64,000 nt of DNA from Geodermatophilus ruber (lineage in GTDB: Bacteria > Actinomycetota > Actinomycetes > Mycobacteriales > Geodermatophilaceae), in NCBI RefSeq assembly GCF_900114385.1, contig NZ_FOSW01000002.1:372001-436000 (forward strand), written 5' to 3'. The stretch's first letter is position 1. Each line of letters begins with the position of its first letter. Under the pieces are notes generated by a model, which did no database searches, was not told the origin of the DNA, and was given only the letters and a program-made list of their open reading frames with translations. Shown piece after piece: positions 62,691 through 64,000 of the stretch. The position numbers were made by a program, and so were the translations under genes.

Positions 62691-63848
62691 GTGCACACGC
62701 TGCTCCTCACCGGTCCCGGCGGGGCCGGGACCTCCACGCTCGCCGCGGCGGCCGCCGTGCGGTCCGCCCGCTCGGGCCGGCGCACGCTCCTGCTCACCCG
62801 CCCCGGCGCGCAGCGGTCCGACCTGGCGGCGGTCGCGGGGCTGGCGGTCGACCGGGTCGAGCCGCTGGGCGCGCTGGAGGCGCTGTGGGCCTCCATCACC
62901 GGCAGCGCCGCCGCGGCCGGCCTGGCCCTGCCCCCGGCGAGCTCGGTCGTGCCGCTGCCCGGTGCCGGCGAGCTCGCGCTGCTCGCCCGGCTGGCCCGCG
63001 CCGCCGCGGGGGACGAGGCCGACACGGTGGTCCTGGACGCCGGCCCGCTGGAGTCGGCCACCGCACTCGTCGCCCTCCCCGGGGCGCTGCGGTGGTGGCT
63101 GGACCGGGCGCTGCCGGCCCGGCTGCGCATGCTCGGTGCCCTCCGCACGGCCGCCGTCCGCAGCGGGGCGGCCCGCCCCGGCCCGGCCGACGTCGTGCTG
63201 GCCGCCGTCCCGGGGCTCGAGGAGCTGCTCGGCCGGCTCACCCTGACCGACCCGGCGACCACGGAGATCCAGCTGGTCGCCGTGCCCCGGCCGGACGCCG
63301 TCGCGCGGCTGCGGGCGGCGGTGACCGTGCTGGCGCTGCACGGCCAGCGGCCCAGCGCCGTCCTGGCCCGGGTGCTGCCGGCCGGTGGCGCCGGCGCGTG
63401 GTGGGCGCGGCGGGCCGCCGAGCAGGACGCCGTCCTCGCCGAGCTGGCCGGTCTCGCCCCGGTGCACCGCGTCGAGGAGGCGGCCGAGGTCCCGGCCGGG
63501 GCGCAGGCCCTCGCCGGGCTGCTGCCCGAGGGCGGCGCCGGCCGGGTCCCGGCGCCGCCCAGGGCCCCGGCGGCCGAGCGGGTGGCCGATGGCTGGCGGC
63601 TGGCCGTCCCGCTGCCCTGGGCCGAGCGGGACGGCCTGGAGCTGACCCGGTGGGAGGACGACCTGGTGGTCACGGTCGCCGGAGCGCGCCGGTCGATCCG
63701 GCTCGACCCGCTCCTGCGGCGCTGCCGGGTCACCGCCGGCCGGCTCGCCGACCCGGGCACCGCCGCGGCCCGGCTCGATGTCTCCTTCGCGCCCGATCCG
63801 CACCAGTGGCCGGCCGACCTGCTGGCCGCCGAGGGGAGTGACCGATGA
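62691..63848 (+). CDS. ArsA/GET3-like ATPase with a degenerate P-loop
   Basis: A 385-residue protein with the ArsA/anion-transporting ATPase layout: a nucleotide-binding start (LLLTGPGGAGTSTLAAAAAV), DTVVLDAGPLESATALVALP (switch/DTAPTGH-like region, here DAGPLES) and a C-terminal HSP20-like beta domain (GWRLAVPLPWAERDGLELTR, VVTVAGARRSIRLD). The Walker A Lys residues of GKGGVGKT are replaced (GPGGAGTS), so ATP hydrolysis is doubtful. The GTG at 62691 is 8 bp after the SRPBCC gene. Confidence 0.85.
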   Translation: MHTLLLTGPGGAGTSTLAAAAAVRSARSGRRTLLLTRPGAQRSDLAAVAGLAVDRVEPLGALEALWASITGSAAAAGLALPPASSVVPLPGAGELALLARLARAAAGDEADTVVLDAGPLESATALVALPGALRWWLDRALPARLRMLGALRTAAVRSGAARPGPADVVLAAVPGLEELLGRLTLTDPATTEIQLVAVPRPDAVARLRAAVTVLALHGQRPSAVLARVLPAGGAGAWWARRAAEQDAVLAELAGLAPVHRVEEAAEVPAGAQALAGLLPEGGAGRVPAPPRAPAAERVADGWRLAVPLPWAERDGLELTRWEDDLVVTVAGARRSIRLDPLLRRCRVTAGRLADPGTAAARLDVSFAPDPHQWPADLLAAEGSDR

Positions 63849-64000
63849 CCGACGGATCCGACTGGGTGGAGCAGGCCCGCCGGCTGGTCTCCGGGCTGGG
63901 CCACACGCTGGGCGAGAGCCTCCGCAGTCCGGGCGCCGACGCGCAGCACGGGAGCGACTGCCGCTGGTGCCCGCTGTGCCAGGCCGCGGCGGTGCTGCGC
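63845..64000 (+). CDS. hypothetical protein, truncated by the window end
   Basis: An ATG overlapping the previous stop (ATGA) opens a frame of at least 52 codons: DGSDWVEQARRLVSGLGHTL, then a Cys pair in SDCRWCPLCQAAAVL that looks like a zinc knuckle (CxxC-x2-C). It is the third gene of the SRPBCC operon; the C-terminal part is not visible. In related genomes an acidic DUF protein with the same CRWCPxCQ motif follows the ATPase gene. Confidence 0.8.
   Translation, partial: MTDGSDWVEQARRLVSGLGHTLGESLRSPGADAQHGSDCRWCPLCQAAAVLR

Noticed and set aside
1-64000. tRNA or rRNA genes, including an att-tRNA near the integrase
   Set aside because: No T-loop GTTCGA with matching acceptor stems or rRNA segments were found by eye; a covariance-model scan would settle it.

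Overview
The window is about 73% G+C and uses actinobacterial codons throughout. From 14.4 kb to the end its gene order matches the Mycobacterium tuberculosis neighbourhood glnA1 - RDD - DUF4191 - lipA - lipB - TIGR01777 - dlaT/sucB - pepA - gcvT - DUF3043 - erpA - asnB - ctaC/ctaF - qcrBAC/ctaE - trpD - UvrC-like exonuclease - NlpC/P60 - pimB - fadD15 - SRPBCC - ArsA-like ATPase (compared from memory). The DUF808, DUF5313, DUF4389, ECF42 and soluble chemoreceptor genes suggest a soil actinomycete, perhaps a Geodermatophilaceae relative (Blastococcus, Modestobacter, Geodermatophilus). That placement is inference.

Region 1 (0-6.7 kb): a MarR/OhrR-like regulator and a DUF5313 membrane protein, both preceded by the same 32-bp operator-like element; DUF808 and DUF4389 membrane proteins; a DGPF/YCII protein with its ECF42 sigma factor behind a matching ECF promoter; and a secreted metallophosphoesterase. 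Region 2 (6.7-14.4 kb) is an accessory patch. It holds an RHS-repeat scrap, a soluble GAF-GAF chemoreceptor, a RibD-type reductase, a broken zinc-finger/HTH gene, a lower-GC gene with a HEPN-like motif, a hydrolase with an internal deletion, a methyltransferase, a GNAT acetyltransferase and an N-terminally damaged integrase.

Region 3 (14.4-45 kb) is conserved housekeeping: glnA with a four-part GlnR box, lipoate synthesis (lipA, lipB), leuS behind a leader peptide with three Leu codons and a terminator, the 2-oxoacid dehydrogenase pair sucB-lpd, pepA and gcvT divergent, a four-gene membrane operon (DUF1469-DUF3618-DUF4235-BrkB), Fe-S insertion (erpA), asnB and cytochrome oxidase subunits II and IV. 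Region 4 (44.6-45.7 kb) contains a decayed IS630-type transposase with a 17-G tract and a 17-bp tandem duplication.

Region 5 (45.7-64 kb) carries the bc1-aa3 respiratory operon ctaE-qcrC-(52-aa small ORF)-qcrA-qcrB, a receiver-like gene coupled to trpD, a stand-alone Lrp ligand-binding protein coupled to a DEDD/GIY-YIG nuclease, two cell-wall hydrolases (one a NlpC/P60-VanY fusion, the other under a c-di-AMP riboswitch), an M48 protease coupled to pimB, fadD15, and a SRPBCC-ATPase operon cut by the window end.

Many starts have a TANNNT -10 element only 6-8 nt upstream, so leaderless transcription appears common; this fixed many start choices. No tRNA, rRNA or CRISPR array was found.
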